This document shows positions 1 through 8,315 of a stretch of 64,000 nucleotides of DNA, piece by piece. The notes beneath the pieces are model-generated. The model ran no database searches. It had not been told where the DNA came from and saw nothing but the letters and a program-made list of their open reading frames with translations. Position 1 is the stretch's first letter, and the number at the start of each line of letters is the position of its first letter. This stretch comes from Fibrobacter sp. UWB5 (lineage in GTDB: Bacteria > Fibrobacterota > Fibrobacteria > Fibrobacterales > Fibrobacteraceae). Position numbers and translations under genes: made by a program. The DNA is taken from the NCBI RefSeq assembly GCF_002210295.1, contig NZ_MWQH01000001.1, positions 620,001-684,000 of the forward strand, written 5' to 3'.

Positions 1-819
1 TTTTTTATTATAAGTGGATTTTTTCTTGGAAGGCACTTGGATGAAGATGGGTGGTATAAGAAGGCTCTGAAGAAACGAGTGAGAAGTTTACTAATACCTT
101 ATATTGTGTTCAATGCGCTCTATTGGGGATTGACTCATGTGGATTTTGAGTTGTGGAACATGAAAAATATTGTAGTTGGCATTGTTGGATATCCTTTTGG
201 ATATCCGTCATTAGGCCCGACTTGGTATATAAGATCTCTTTTGATATTTGTAGCATTAAGTCCGTTATTGTCTCATAGATTGTTATTAACGGGGGGGGGG
301 ACGTTTATTGTGGCTATATTCTTTTTGATTTTGTCAGATTATAATCCGGACTTGAAAATCATAAAACTATTGAAGTATACATTTTCTATACAAAATTTAT
401 TTTATTTTGTGACCGGATTGATATTATCAAAACGAAATTTGCTGGTAAGTCAGTCTTTAGCAAAGTTTGCTGCAGCATCGGCTTTTGTGATACTTATTTT
501 CAAGGTTTATTTTGAATCACGGGGTTTTGCCATTCCCACTATATGGAGATTGCTGTTTTGTCCGCTAACATTAATTGCTTTTTGGAAACTATTTCCAAAA
601 GTGAATATGAGTGAAAATATAACCGCCTTGGCATTCCCGATATTTTTATTACATTATTTTTCTTTAATAGTTTTAACAAAAATGAACTTAGATTACAATA
701 GTGCCTTCGGGTTTATTGGAGGTTACGCCTTTATGCTGATTAGTTCACTTTGCGTTTCTTTTTTGATTAGAAGAATCCTCCCTGATAAGATTATCTCATT
801 TATGTTTGGTGGAAGATAG
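1..819 (+). CDS. Acyltransferase-3 family membrane protein (5' end outside window)
   Basis: Integral-membrane acyltransferase of the acyltransferase-3 (OafA-like) type, expected to add acetyl or another acyl group to a surface polysaccharide sugar. The frame is open to base 1 and reads FFIISGFFLGRHLDED before the first possible in-window start, so the N-terminus (including the family's His) is missing. The visible part has the family's SGFFLG segment, a KKRVRSLLIPY stretch and a series of hydrophobic helices up to FLIRRILP. It is AT-rich like the next glycosyltransferase and ends four bases before it, so they are probably co-transcribed. A run of ten G inside the coding sequence, read as Thr-Gly-Gly-Gly-Thr, is a potential slippage site. 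Family assignment is fairly sure; the acceptor is unknown. Confidence 0.8.
   Translation, partial: FFIISGFFLGRHLDEDGWYKKALKKRVRSLLIPYIVFNALYWGLTHVDFELWNMKNIVVGIVGYPFGYPSLGPTWYIRSLLIFVALSPLLSHRLLLTGGGTFIVAIFFLILSDYNPDLKIIKLLKYTFSIQNLFYFVTGLILSKRNLLVSQSLAKFAAASAFVILIFKVYFESRGFAIPTIWRLLFCPLTLIAFWKLFPKVNMSENITALAFPIFLLHYFSLIVLTKMNLDYNSAFGFIGGYAFMLISSLCVSFLIRRILPDKIISFMFGGR
291..300 (+). repeat. G10 homopolymer tract inside the acyltransferase gene
   Basis: Ten consecutive G within an AT-rich coding region. In the present state the frame is open through it. Gain or loss of one G would truncate the acyltransferase. Such tracts are classical slipped-strand phase-variation sites; that role is inferred here. 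Confidence 0.75.
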
Positions 820-823
820 AGTA

Positions 824-2869
824 ATGATTAAAGTATCAATCGCTATCCCCGTTTATAATGTATCAAAATATGTGGAAAAGTCATTACGTTCTGCATTAGA
901 TCAAGACTTTCAAGAGAAATATGAAATCATTCTTGTTGATGATTGTGGAACGGATGATAGCATGATGGTCGTTGACCGCGTTATTGCTAGTCATGCTAGA
1001 GGAAATATTGTCCGAATTATTCGGCATGAAAAAAATATGGGATTAGGTCCAGCAAGAAATACCGCAATCAACAACGCAAATGGGCTATACATATTCTTTC
1101 TTGACTCAGATGATTGGATTTCGCAGGATTGTCTTTCTGTTCTTTATAAAAAAGCTGTTGAGACAAAAGCTGATGCTGTTGTAGGTTCTGTTGAACGGGT
1201 TGAAGATGAAACATTGCGTCAGCTCGGGCAAAATCAATATCCTGATACTGTTGTTTGTCATAATGGCGCTGGCGTATGGATGGTGAATCACAAACCGGAT
1301 ATGCACATTGAAGTATGGAATAAACTTTTTCGGACAGAATTCCTTCGAAAAAACAGGATTTGTTTTGTACATAGAATATTTGAAGATTACTATTTCGATT
1401 TTCGTTTTCGTGCGTCTGCTCAAACAATCGCCTTCTGCTCTGAAAAAACTTTGTTTTATAATATTCGCCAAAATTCCATTTTGACAACACTCAAGGCGAC
1501 AAAGGGTTCTGATGAATCCGTTAAAACTTTTTGTGAAATCTTGCGCTATCTCCAGGAAATGCTGGTAAATGAATACTCCTCTATAATGGATGTATATGAC
1601 TTGTATTTCCAAAGGGTTATTTGGGTATTTGAAAATTTCGCTAGGTACCAATATTCAGAAGACCAATGGAAATACATAAAAGAGCATGTTAAAGGTTTTT
1701 GTTCTGTTATTCCAAATATTTCAGCCTTGCACAGCTCTCGGAATAAATTCATCTATAAAAGAATTGCCCAAAATGAGAGTCTGGATTTGTTTTACAAAGT
1801 CAATAGACAGTATTTTAAGTTAGATAAGTGGAAAAAAAGAATCGGTATGCTTAGACAAGTGGAACCGATGTACGTTTTAGGAAGAGTAAAAAATAAAATA
1901 GAATGGCTCCTTTTGGGAGGAAAGAAAAAAGCTGAACAATTTGCTTATCAGAGGGGCTTGAATCAGCAGCATTGTTATGATTTCCCTGCAGAATCTAACG
2001 GATGGAAAAAATTGAACCGTTCGCCAGTTTATGGAAATGAACTGACAGGAACGATTTTCGATCCCTTTGTGATGAATTATGGCGATTCATTCCTTATGGT
2101 TGCGTCCGAACGAAAGTCGGGAAACTTGATATCGCTTCATTCTAAAGATGGGGTGCGATGGTCAAGACCGTCTACCATATTGCATGGCGTAAAGAATTCT
2201 TGGGAAACTGTAGTTAACCGAGCTTGTGTTATTAATGTTTGTGGAACTTGGCATTTGTGGTATACTGGGCAAAATAACGGCAAAGGATGTATCGGCCATC
2301 TTACTAGTAACAATTTAAGGCAATTTAAAAGACCTGCAACAAGCAAACCGATTCTTTCGCCAACTTTAAAAGCAGAAGGGCGCTCCGTAATGAATCCTTG
2401 TGTGTTGTGGGATGAACAAAAACGCGTATTTCGTATGTGGTATGCCGCAGGTGAAAATTATGAACCCGATGCTATTTTTTATGCAGAAAGTATAGATGGC
2501 GACAAATGGGAAAAATTTGATCGCCCTGTACTTACGAAAATAGAATCTCGTGAGTGGGAGCTCTATAAGGTTGGCGGGTGTGATGTAAAATTACTTGCGG
2601 ATGGTTCATATATTATGTACTACATTGGCTACCAGAATCTTGATGTTGCAAGAATTTGTTTTGCCACATCTAAAGACGGATTAGAATGGTGTCGATCAGA
2701 AAATAATCTCTGTATTGCGCCATCAAAAGATTCTTGGGACGCTCATGCCTGTTATAAACCGGCTGTTGTTATAAAAGAAAATAAAGAATTAATGTGGTAT
2801 AATGGACGCAAAAATAATTGCGAGTATATAGGTTTAGCTGTAAAGGAAAAAAATGAATATAAAGTATGA
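824..2869 (+). CDS. GT2 glycosyltransferase fused to a five-bladed beta-propeller (GH43/GH32/GH130-like) domain
   Basis: Two-domain protein of about 681 residues. Residues 1 to about 230 form a GT-A family 2 transferase: KVSIAIPVYNVSKYVEKSL, then VDDCGTDDS, then the DXD-type FLDSDDW. After a helical linker with KKRIGMLRQVEPMYVLGRVK, residues from about 390 look like a five-bladed propeller, with repeated phrases such as DGVRWSRP, HLWYTGQN, FRMWYAAGE, ESIDGDKWEKF and KDGLEWCR. These are typical of GH43/GH32/GH130-like folds. ATG at 824 is preferred over the upstream TTG because GGAAG lies just ahead of it, overlapping the end of the acyltransferase gene. The gene overlaps glf by 17 bases. Likely role is transfer of a sugar in a surface glycan. 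Whether the propeller trims, binds or phosphorolyses glycan cannot be told. Confidence 0.8.
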   Translation: MIKVSIAIPVYNVSKYVEKSLRSALDQDFQEKYEIILVDDCGTDDSMMVVDRVIASHARGNIVRIIRHEKNMGLGPARNTAINNANGLYIFFLDSDDWISQDCLSVLYKKAVETKADAVVGSVERVEDETLRQLGQNQYPDTVVCHNGAGVWMVNHKPDMHIEVWNKLFRTEFLRKNRICFVHRIFEDYYFDFRFRASAQTIAFCSEKTLFYNIRQNSILTTLKATKGSDESVKTFCEILRYLQEMLVNEYSSIMDVYDLYFQRVIWVFENFARYQYSEDQWKYIKEHVKGFCSVIPNISALHSSRNKFIYKRIAQNESLDLFYKVNRQYFKLDKWKKRIGMLRQVEPMYVLGRVKNKIEWLLLGGKKKAEQFAYQRGLNQQHCYDFPAESNGWKKLNRSPVYGNELTGTIFDPFVMNYGDSFLMVASERKSGNLISLHSKDGVRWSRPSTILHGVKNSWETVVNRACVINVCGTWHLWYTGQNNGKGCIGHLTSNNLRQFKRPATSKPILSPTLKAEGRSVMNPCVLWDEQKRVFRMWYAAGENYEPDAIFYAESIDGDKWEKFDRPVLTKIESREWELYKVGGCDVKLLADGSYIMYYIGYQNLDVARICFATSKDGLEWCRSENNLCIAPSKDSWDAHACYKPAVVIKENKELMWYNGRKNNCEYIGLAVKEKNEYKV

Positions 2870-3980
2870 CTATCTTGTTGTAGGTTCCGGCCTGTTCGGG
2901 GCGACTTTTGCATTCCGTGCTGTGAAGGCAGGCAAGAAATGCTTGATCATTGACAAACGCCCCCATCTGGGTGGAAACGTTTATTGCGAAAATGTGGAGG
3001 GCATAAATGTTCATAAGTATGGCGCCCATATTTTTCATACCAACAACAAGCAGGTGTGGGACTTCGTGAATTCTATTGTGGAATTCAATCGGTACACGAA
3101 TAGTCCTGTCGCAAATTATAAGGGTAAGCTTTATAACTTGCCGTTCAATATGAATACGTTCTACCAGATGTGGGGCGTAACCACTCCGGCAGAAGCCCAA
3201 GCTAAAATTGAAGAGCAGAAGGCAGAGGCTCTGTCGGCTTTAAATGGCCGTGAGCCCGCTAATCTTGAAGAACAGGCGCTGACGCTTGTCGGTAAGGATA
3301 TCTTTGAAAAACTCATCAAGGAATACACCGAAAAGCAGTGGGGCAGAAATTGCAAGGACTTGCCTGCGTTCATTATCAAACGTCTCCCGGTGCGTTTGGT
3401 CTTTGATAATAATTACTTCAATGACCGCTATCAAGGAATCCCTATTGGTGGGTACAACAAGCTTATTGACGGCTTGCTGGAGGGCGTTGAAACTCGCACG
3501 GGCGTAGACTTCTTCGCAGAATACAAAAATAATTGGCGTGATGTGGCGGATAAACTCGTCTATACAGGAGCTATTGACGAATATTTCGGTTACAAGCTCG
3601 GAAAGCTAGATTGGCGTACGGTCAGCTTTAAGACGCGTGTCGAAAACACCCCGAATTACCAGGGAAATGCCGTCGTAAATTATACGTCGCATGATCAGCC
3701 TTATACCCGTATTATTGAACACAAACATTTTGAAATGTTCGGACAGACTGTTTACGATTGTCCTAGGACGGTTGTTTCGGAAGAGTATTCAACAGAATAC
3801 AAAGACGGGATGGAACCTTATTATCCTGTCAATGATGAACGTAATAATGCCTTGGCTGAAGAATACCGTAAACTGGCGTCTGCAGAAAAGGATGTTGTGT
3901 TTGGCGGTCGACTGGCACAATACAAGTACTATGATATGGCTCCAGTTATTGAACAGGTGCTGTGTATCAAGGAGGTTTAA
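2853..3980 (+). CDS. glf: UDP-galactopyranose mutase
   Basis: Flavoenzyme converting UDP-galactopyranose to UDP-galactofuranose, the donor for Galf residues in surface polysaccharides; cytoplasmic. The N-terminal FAD-binding fold is clear (YLVVGSGLFGATFAFRA, then LIIDKRPHLGGNVY), followed by the family's GAHIFHTNN and, further on, KQWGRNCKDLP, NRY-type substrate-loop residues and a C-terminal FGGRLAQYKYYDM stretch. The length (375 residues) is normal for bacterial Glf. The start overlaps the preceding gene. Base composition is clearly more GC-rich than the flanking transferases, suggesting separate ancestry. With galE nearby, the cell can make both UDP-Gal forms from UDP-Glc. A GT4 gene follows after two bases. 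Confidence 0.95.
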   Translation: MNIKYDYLVVGSGLFGATFAFRAVKAGKKCLIIDKRPHLGGNVYCENVEGINVHKYGAHIFHTNNKQVWDFVNSIVEFNRYTNSPVANYKGKLYNLPFNMNTFYQMWGVTTPAEAQAKIEEQKAEALSALNGREPANLEEQALTLVGKDIFEKLIKEYTEKQWGRNCKDLPAFIIKRLPVRLVFDNNYFNDRYQGIPIGGYNKLIDGLLEGVETRTGVDFFAEYKNNWRDVADKLVYTGAIDEYFGYKLGKLDWRTVSFKTRVENTPNYQGNAVVNYTSHDQPYTRIIEHKHFEMFGQTVYDCPRTVVSEEYSTEYKDGMEPYYPVNDERNNALAEEYRKLASAEKDVVFGGRLAQYKYYDMAPVIEQVLCIKEV

Positions 3981-3982
3981 TA

Positions 3983-5224
3983 ATGAAAGTTCTGATTTGG
4001 ACGAAAAATATCCCTTTGATTAATAAGGGCGGGCCAAATGGGTATTGTTACAATATAAAATCCTATTTAGATGAACATCCCTGTGATGAAATAGATTTTT
4101 ATCCGGGAAGCAAATGCTGCGATTCTGTAGAAGTTTCTGCACAAACAGATAATTCTCAAAACAAATCTTTAAAAAGAAAAATTTACAACTTTATCAAAAA
4201 GAATAATTTCTTATTCTTTTTGTTAACAATTTACGCGTTGTTTTTCAAAAAAAATCATTTGTCTGATGAAGATAAATCCTTGTTGCAAAAATATGATTTT
4301 GTCCATGTTCATGGCTCATACGAGATTTTGAGTTCGTTTCTTAATTATAAAAGTACTAAGACGAAGGTGATTTTAACAACGCATACTCCAGAACCTCTTA
4401 TTGATGAGGAAATTGAGCGATTTGGTATGGATTTTTTGTTTAAAATCATGCCATGCATAAGAAATTTCTTTTTACGTCGAGAAATAAAGGCTTATGAAAG
4501 AGCCGATTTGGTGATGTTTCCTGTGGCAGAAGCTCGGGAACCTTATGCAAATAGAAGTTTCTACCATAAGAGAATTTTTGATCTTATTGAGGAAAAAACG
4601 TTCTATGTTCCTACAGCAATTAATCATTTAAATGAGGAAGTTCGGAATATCAATCTTTTAGATAAGTTTAGTATTCCAGAAAAATCCTTAAAAATCTGTT
4701 ATATTGGACGTCATAATGAGATTAAAGGTTATGATCAGTTAAAAAAAATCGCCTGTCGAACTTGGACAAAACTTCCCAATGCTTTTTTTATTGTTGGGGG
4801 AAAAGAATATCCTCTTAAGGGACTGCAGGATTCTCGATGGATAGAATTAGGCTGGATTAAAACGAGTGAATTGTTAAAAGAAATTGATGTGTTTATTTTG
4901 CCAAACAGAGAAACCTATTTTGACATAATTTTACTAGAGGTTTTGCGTCAAGGAGTTCCTGTTGTTATTTCCAAAACTGGAGGAAATAAGTGGTTTGAAA
5001 AAAAGAATGTTGCGGGAATACATTGCTATGATTATTCAGATGAAGATGGTTGCTCTAGAATTTTACAAGAAATATACACTAATAAAATTAATGGAAGAAT
5101 CAGCTTGCAAAAAGAAGCAAATATCGACTTCTTTGAACAGAATCTTTTTATGTCTAAGTATGTTGAGAATTACATCTCCTCATTAAAGAAATTTTTTGAT
5201 TATTCTCTTCAGACGAAGTCCTAA
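3983..5224 (+). CDS. GT4-type glycosyltransferase
   Basis: Probable GT-B family 4 glycosyltransferase of 413 residues, cytoplasmic or membrane-associated. Visible landmarks are an N-terminal Rossmann-like start (KVLIWTKNIPLINKGGPNG, with the glycine-rich loop common in GT4), TTHTPEP in the middle, and the C-terminal donor-binding half: ICYIGRHNEIKGYDQL, FIVGGKEYPL, then the EX7E-like region DIILLEVLRQGVPVVIS. ATG 3983 follows AAGGAGG with good spacing. The gene is AT-rich, like the acyltransferase and GT2 genes. It presumably adds one sugar to the repeat unit; donor and acceptor are not predictable. Translation start is two bases after glf, so it belongs to the same operon. Confidence 0.8.
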   Translation: MKVLIWTKNIPLINKGGPNGYCYNIKSYLDEHPCDEIDFYPGSKCCDSVEVSAQTDNSQNKSLKRKIYNFIKKNNFLFFLLTIYALFFKKNHLSDEDKSLLQKYDFVHVHGSYEILSSFLNYKSTKTKVILTTHTPEPLIDEEIERFGMDFLFKIMPCIRNFFLRREIKAYERADLVMFPVAEAREPYANRSFYHKRIFDLIEEKTFYVPTAINHLNEEVRNINLLDKFSIPEKSLKICYIGRHNEIKGYDQLKKIACRTWTKLPNAFFIVGGKEYPLKGLQDSRWIELGWIKTSELLKEIDVFILPNRETYFDIILLEVLRQGVPVVISKTGGNKWFEKKNVAGIHCYDYSDEDGCSRILQEIYTNKINGRISLQKEANIDFFEQNLFMSKYVENYISSLKKFFDYSLQTKS

Positions 5225-5436
5225 ATTCCTTTTTTTCAAAAAAGTTGATAATAGGTCTATGTGAGTGTATGAGGAGAATGTGTGGTCAGGACATTGTAGA
5301 AGAGTTAAATTGACGATTTTGTCGCTTTCTACCAAGCAAAGACGCTTGCTGTGCGGTAGCTAAAGCAAGGGAGATGGCTTCTCCCTACAAAATAAAAAGC
5401 TAGATTTTAACAGAAAAAAATAAGGAACAATTAATC
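5225..5436 (+). other. Spacer between GT4 gene and fnlA
   Basis: No gene seen. Two hairpin-forming segments are visible: CTTGCT pairing with AGCAAG around 5345-5370, and GGGAGA/TCTCCC at 5369-5385. There is no clear U-tract and no convincing promoter. A ribosome site (AAGGA) precedes fnlA. Confidence 0.4.
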
Positions 5437-6483
5437 ATGACTATTTTCAATGGCAAAACACTTCTGATTACGGGTGGCACGGGTAGTTTCGGTAATGCGG
5501 TTCTTAACCGTTTCTTGCAGACGGATATCGGTGAAATTCGCATTTTCAGCCGTGACGAAAAGAAACAAGACGATATGCGCCATGAATTCCAGGCCAAAAT
5601 GCCCGAAGTGGCCGACAAGATCAAGTTTTACATTGGCGATGTTCGCGATCTTTCCAGCGTAAAAAATGCCATGCATGGTGTGGACTACATTTTCCACGCA
5701 GCAGCACTTAAGCAGGTGCCGAGTTGTGAATTTTTCCCGCTCGAAGCTGTTAAGACCAACGTGTTTGGTACGGACAACGTGCTCACAGCCGCTATTGACG
5801 AAGGAGTAAAGAACGTTGTTTGTTTGAGCACCGATAAGGCTGCTTATCCGGTGAACGCCATGGGCACCAGTAAGGCCATGATGGAAAAGGTTATTGTGGC
5901 AAAATCCCGCACGGTGGCTCCTGAAAAAACTAAGATTTGTTGCACTCGTTATGGTAATGTGATGTGCAGCCGTGGCTCCGTCATCCCCTTGTGGATTGAC
6001 CAGATTCGTGCAGGTAATCCGATTACCATTACCGAAGGTTCCATGACTCGTTTCATCATGAGTTTGGATGAGGCCGTGGACCTGGTTCTGTTCGCATTCG
6101 AAAACGGTGTCTCGGGCGATATCCTGGTGCAGAAGGCCCCGGCTTGCACCATTCAAACCCAAGCAGAAGCTGTGTGCGAATTGTTCGGTGGCGATAAGTC
6201 CAAGATCAAGGTTATTGGCATTCGTCATGGCGAAAAGATGTACGAAACACTTTTGACTAACGAAGAATGTGCTCATGCAGTGGATCTCGGTAACTTCTAC
6301 CGTGTGCCCTGCGACAAGCGTGGTTTGAATTACGATAAGTACTTCAGCAAGGGCGATACCGAACGTAATACCCTTACCGAATTTAACAGCAGCAATACCA
6401 AGCTTTTGAATGTTGAACAGGTCAAGGAAAAACTCCTTACTTTGAGCTACATTCGCGAAGAACTCGCTAAGGCGGGCAAGTAA
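5437..6483 (+). CDS. fnlA: UDP-GlcNAc 4,6-dehydratase/5-epimerase, first step of UDP-L-FucNAc synthesis
   Basis: Extended short-chain dehydrogenase of the CapE/FnlA/WbjB group. It converts UDP-GlcNAc to the 4-keto-6-deoxy intermediate of UDP-N-acetyl-L-fucosamine. Evidence: NAD-binding LITGGTGSFGNAVLNRF, the subgroup signature RIFSRDEKKQDDMRHEF, and the active-site region STDKAAYPVNAMGTSKAMM, with the DK pair and the NAMGxSK pattern of FlaA1/CapE enzymes. At 348 residues it has full family length. It is followed directly by fnlB (ATG one base after the stop), and fnlC lies two genes on, so the whole pathway is present. CapE-like assignment rests on these neighbours. Closely related 4,6-dehydratases of other pathways would look similar in isolation. 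Confidence 0.92.
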   Translation: MTIFNGKTLLITGGTGSFGNAVLNRFLQTDIGEIRIFSRDEKKQDDMRHEFQAKMPEVADKIKFYIGDVRDLSSVKNAMHGVDYIFHAAALKQVPSCEFFPLEAVKTNVFGTDNVLTAAIDEGVKNVVCLSTDKAAYPVNAMGTSKAMMEKVIVAKSRTVAPEKTKICCTRYGNVMCSRGSVIPLWIDQIRAGNPITITEGSMTRFIMSLDEAVDLVLFAFENGVSGDILVQKAPACTIQTQAEAVCELFGGDKSKIKVIGIRHGEKMYETLLTNEECAHAVDLGNFYRVPCDKRGLNYDKYFSKGDTERNTLTEFNSSNTKLLNVEQVKEKLLTLSYIREELAKAGK

Positions 6484-7689
6484 ATGAATATTCTTGTTAC
6501 TGGAGCCAAGGGCTTTGTTGGCCGCAATTTGGTTGCGGCTCTCGAATGTATCCGCGATGGCAAGGATCGTACCCATGCGGGGCTTGTCGTAAATGAAATT
6601 TATGGCTATGATATTGACTCTACGCCGAAACAGTTGGATGAATATTGCGCCAAGGCCGACTTTGTGTTTAACTTGGCTGGCGTGAATCGTCCGAAAGATA
6701 ACAGCGAATTTATGGCTGGAAATTTCGGCTTTGCTAGCACATTGCTCGATACGCTCAAAAAGCATAATAACAAGTGCCCCGTGATGCTCAGCAGTAGTAT
6801 TCAGGCTACGCTTGCAGGTCGTTTCGGCAATAGTGAATATGGCCGTAGCAAAAAAGCTGGCGAAGAACTGTTCTTTGAATACGGTAAAGAAAACGGCGTG
6901 CGTGTGCTGGTTTATCGTTTCCCGAACTTGTTCGGCAAGTGGTGCCGCCCGAACTACAACAGCGCCGTGGCAACCTTCTGCAATAACATCGCAAACGACT
7001 TGCCCATTCAGGTGAATGATCCGAATGTGGACATGGAATTGCTCTATATTGACGACTTGGTTGCTGAAATGATTGCTGCCCTGCAGGGTGGCGAACACCA
7101 TGCCGAATTTGATGGTGTAGAAACCATTCTGAAAGATGACGGCAGATACTGCGCTGTTCCGACGGTCCACAAGATTAAACTCGGTGAAATCGTTGATTTG
7201 CTGAACGTGTTCCATAACCAGCCGAATACGTTGGTGATGCCGGAAATCCCGAACAATAGCTTTGCGAAGAAGCTTTATTCCACTTACTTGAGCTACTTGC
7301 CCAAAGAAAAGGTTTGTTTCCCGCTCAAGATGAACGTGGATGCTCGCGGTAGCTTCACTGAACTTTTGAAGACAGTGAATTGTGGTCAGTTTAGCGTGAA
7401 TGTGTCTAAGCCGGGAATCACCAAGGGTGAACATTGGCACCACACTAAGTGGGAATTCTTTATCGTGGTTAGCGGTCGCGCCCTGATTCAGGAACGCAAG
7501 ATTGGCACTGACGAATTGATTGAATTCGAAGTGAGCGGCGAAAAGATTGAAGCAGTTCACATGTTGCCTGGCTATACTCACAACATCATTAACCTCTCTG
7601 ATACTGAGAATTTGGTAACTGTCATGTGGGCTAACGAATCTTTCGACCCCAACCATCCCGATACCTTCGGCGAAAAGGTAGCGCTATAG
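6484..7689 (+). CDS. fnlB: Bifunctional reductase-epimerase with C-terminal cupin, second step of UDP-L-FucNAc synthesis
   Basis: CapF/FnlB-type enzyme, 401 residues. The N-terminal two thirds is an extended SDR: NILVTGAKGFVGRNLVAAL, FNLAGVNRP, then SSSIQATLAGRFGNSEYGRSK-like sequence containing the YxxxK dyad (YGRSK). From about residue 285 a cupin follows, with the metal-site pattern GEHWHHTKWEFF and later LPGYTHNIINL. In Staphylococcus CapF the cupin epimerises the 4-keto sugar and the SDR part reduces it; the same reaction is inferred here. It begins immediately after fnlA. The next gene starts 11 bases later. Confidence 0.92.
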   Translation: MNILVTGAKGFVGRNLVAALECIRDGKDRTHAGLVVNEIYGYDIDSTPKQLDEYCAKADFVFNLAGVNRPKDNSEFMAGNFGFASTLLDTLKKHNNKCPVMLSSSIQATLAGRFGNSEYGRSKKAGEELFFEYGKENGVRVLVYRFPNLFGKWCRPNYNSAVATFCNNIANDLPIQVNDPNVDMELLYIDDLVAEMIAALQGGEHHAEFDGVETILKDDGRYCAVPTVHKIKLGEIVDLLNVFHNQPNTLVMPEIPNNSFAKKLYSTYLSYLPKEKVCFPLKMNVDARGSFTELLKTVNCGQFSVNVSKPGITKGEHWHHTKWEFFIVVSGRALIQERKIGTDELIEFEVSGEKIEAVHMLPGYTHNIINLSDTENLVTVMWANESFDPNHPDTFGEKVAL

Positions 7690-7700
7690 GGGTTGTTCTT

Positions 7701-8315
7701 ATGGAAATTAGGACAAAAAAAGAATTAAAGTTCGTTATAAATGCCGATAGAATAATGAATGGTTGTTTTGGTGGGGGAATTCTCTGCAAAATAAAGCTTC
7801 TTTTGTTTCCTAATTATATAATTTCTTTCCTGAAAGAAATGCGTATAGTCTCTTATTACAAACATCAAAAAGGTGTTTTGAATAAAATCTTTTTAGGAGT
7901 ACATTACGCAAGGTATCGTAAATTGGGATTGAAACTAGGCTTTTCTATAGGATATGATTCTCTTGGTTATGGGGTTGTTATTCCTCATTATGGTACGATT
8001 GTAATTGGTGGTTCTAATCGAATTGGAAATTATGCAGTTCTTCATACATCAACTTGCATATCCGATAATGGCAAAAATATTGGAGATGGTTTATATTTGT
8101 CTACAGGAGCAAAGATTACATCTAAGGTAAATTTGGGTAATGGAATTTCCATCGGAGCCAATTCTTTGGTAAATAAAGACTGTGTAGAGGATAATGTTTT
8201 ACTTGCAGGAATGCCCGCGAAGGTTATTCGCCAATCTGAAATATGGTATATTAGGGATTCTTTTGATAAAAAAGTAGAAAGAATTGAGGAGCTGAAAAAA
8301 CAATATGGAATTTAA
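7701..8315 (+). CDS. Serine acetyltransferase-like left-handed beta-helix acetyltransferase
   Basis: 204-residue hexapeptide-repeat acetyltransferase. The C-terminal half shows the repeat-built helix (VIPHYGTIVIGGSNRIGNY, then IGDGLYLSTGAKI and LGNGISIGANSLV) and ends with the family's LAGMPAKVI. The N-terminal half has basic and hydrophobic segments as in polysaccharide-locus SAT homologues. Its AT-rich composition contrasts with fnlB and fnlC on either side, which suggests later insertion into the pathway operon. Its end overlaps fnlC by 11 bases, so it is translated in the same message. The likely role is O-acetylation of a glycan or nucleotide sugar. True CysE activity is less likely given the neighbours. 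Confidence 0.78.
   Translation: MEIRTKKELKFVINADRIMNGCFGGGILCKIKLLLFPNYIISFLKEMRIVSYYKHQKGVLNKIFLGVHYARYRKLGLKLGFSIGYDSLGYGVVIPHYGTIVIGGSNRIGNYAVLHTSTCISDNGKNIGDGLYLSTGAKITSKVNLGNGISIGANSLVNKDCVEDNVLLAGMPAKVIRQSEIWYIRDSFDKKVERIEELKKQYGI

Noticed and set aside
5431-7656. 741-codon minus-strand frame opposite fnlA-fnlB
   Set aside because: It spans two well-supported plus-strand enzymes and has no recognisable domain.
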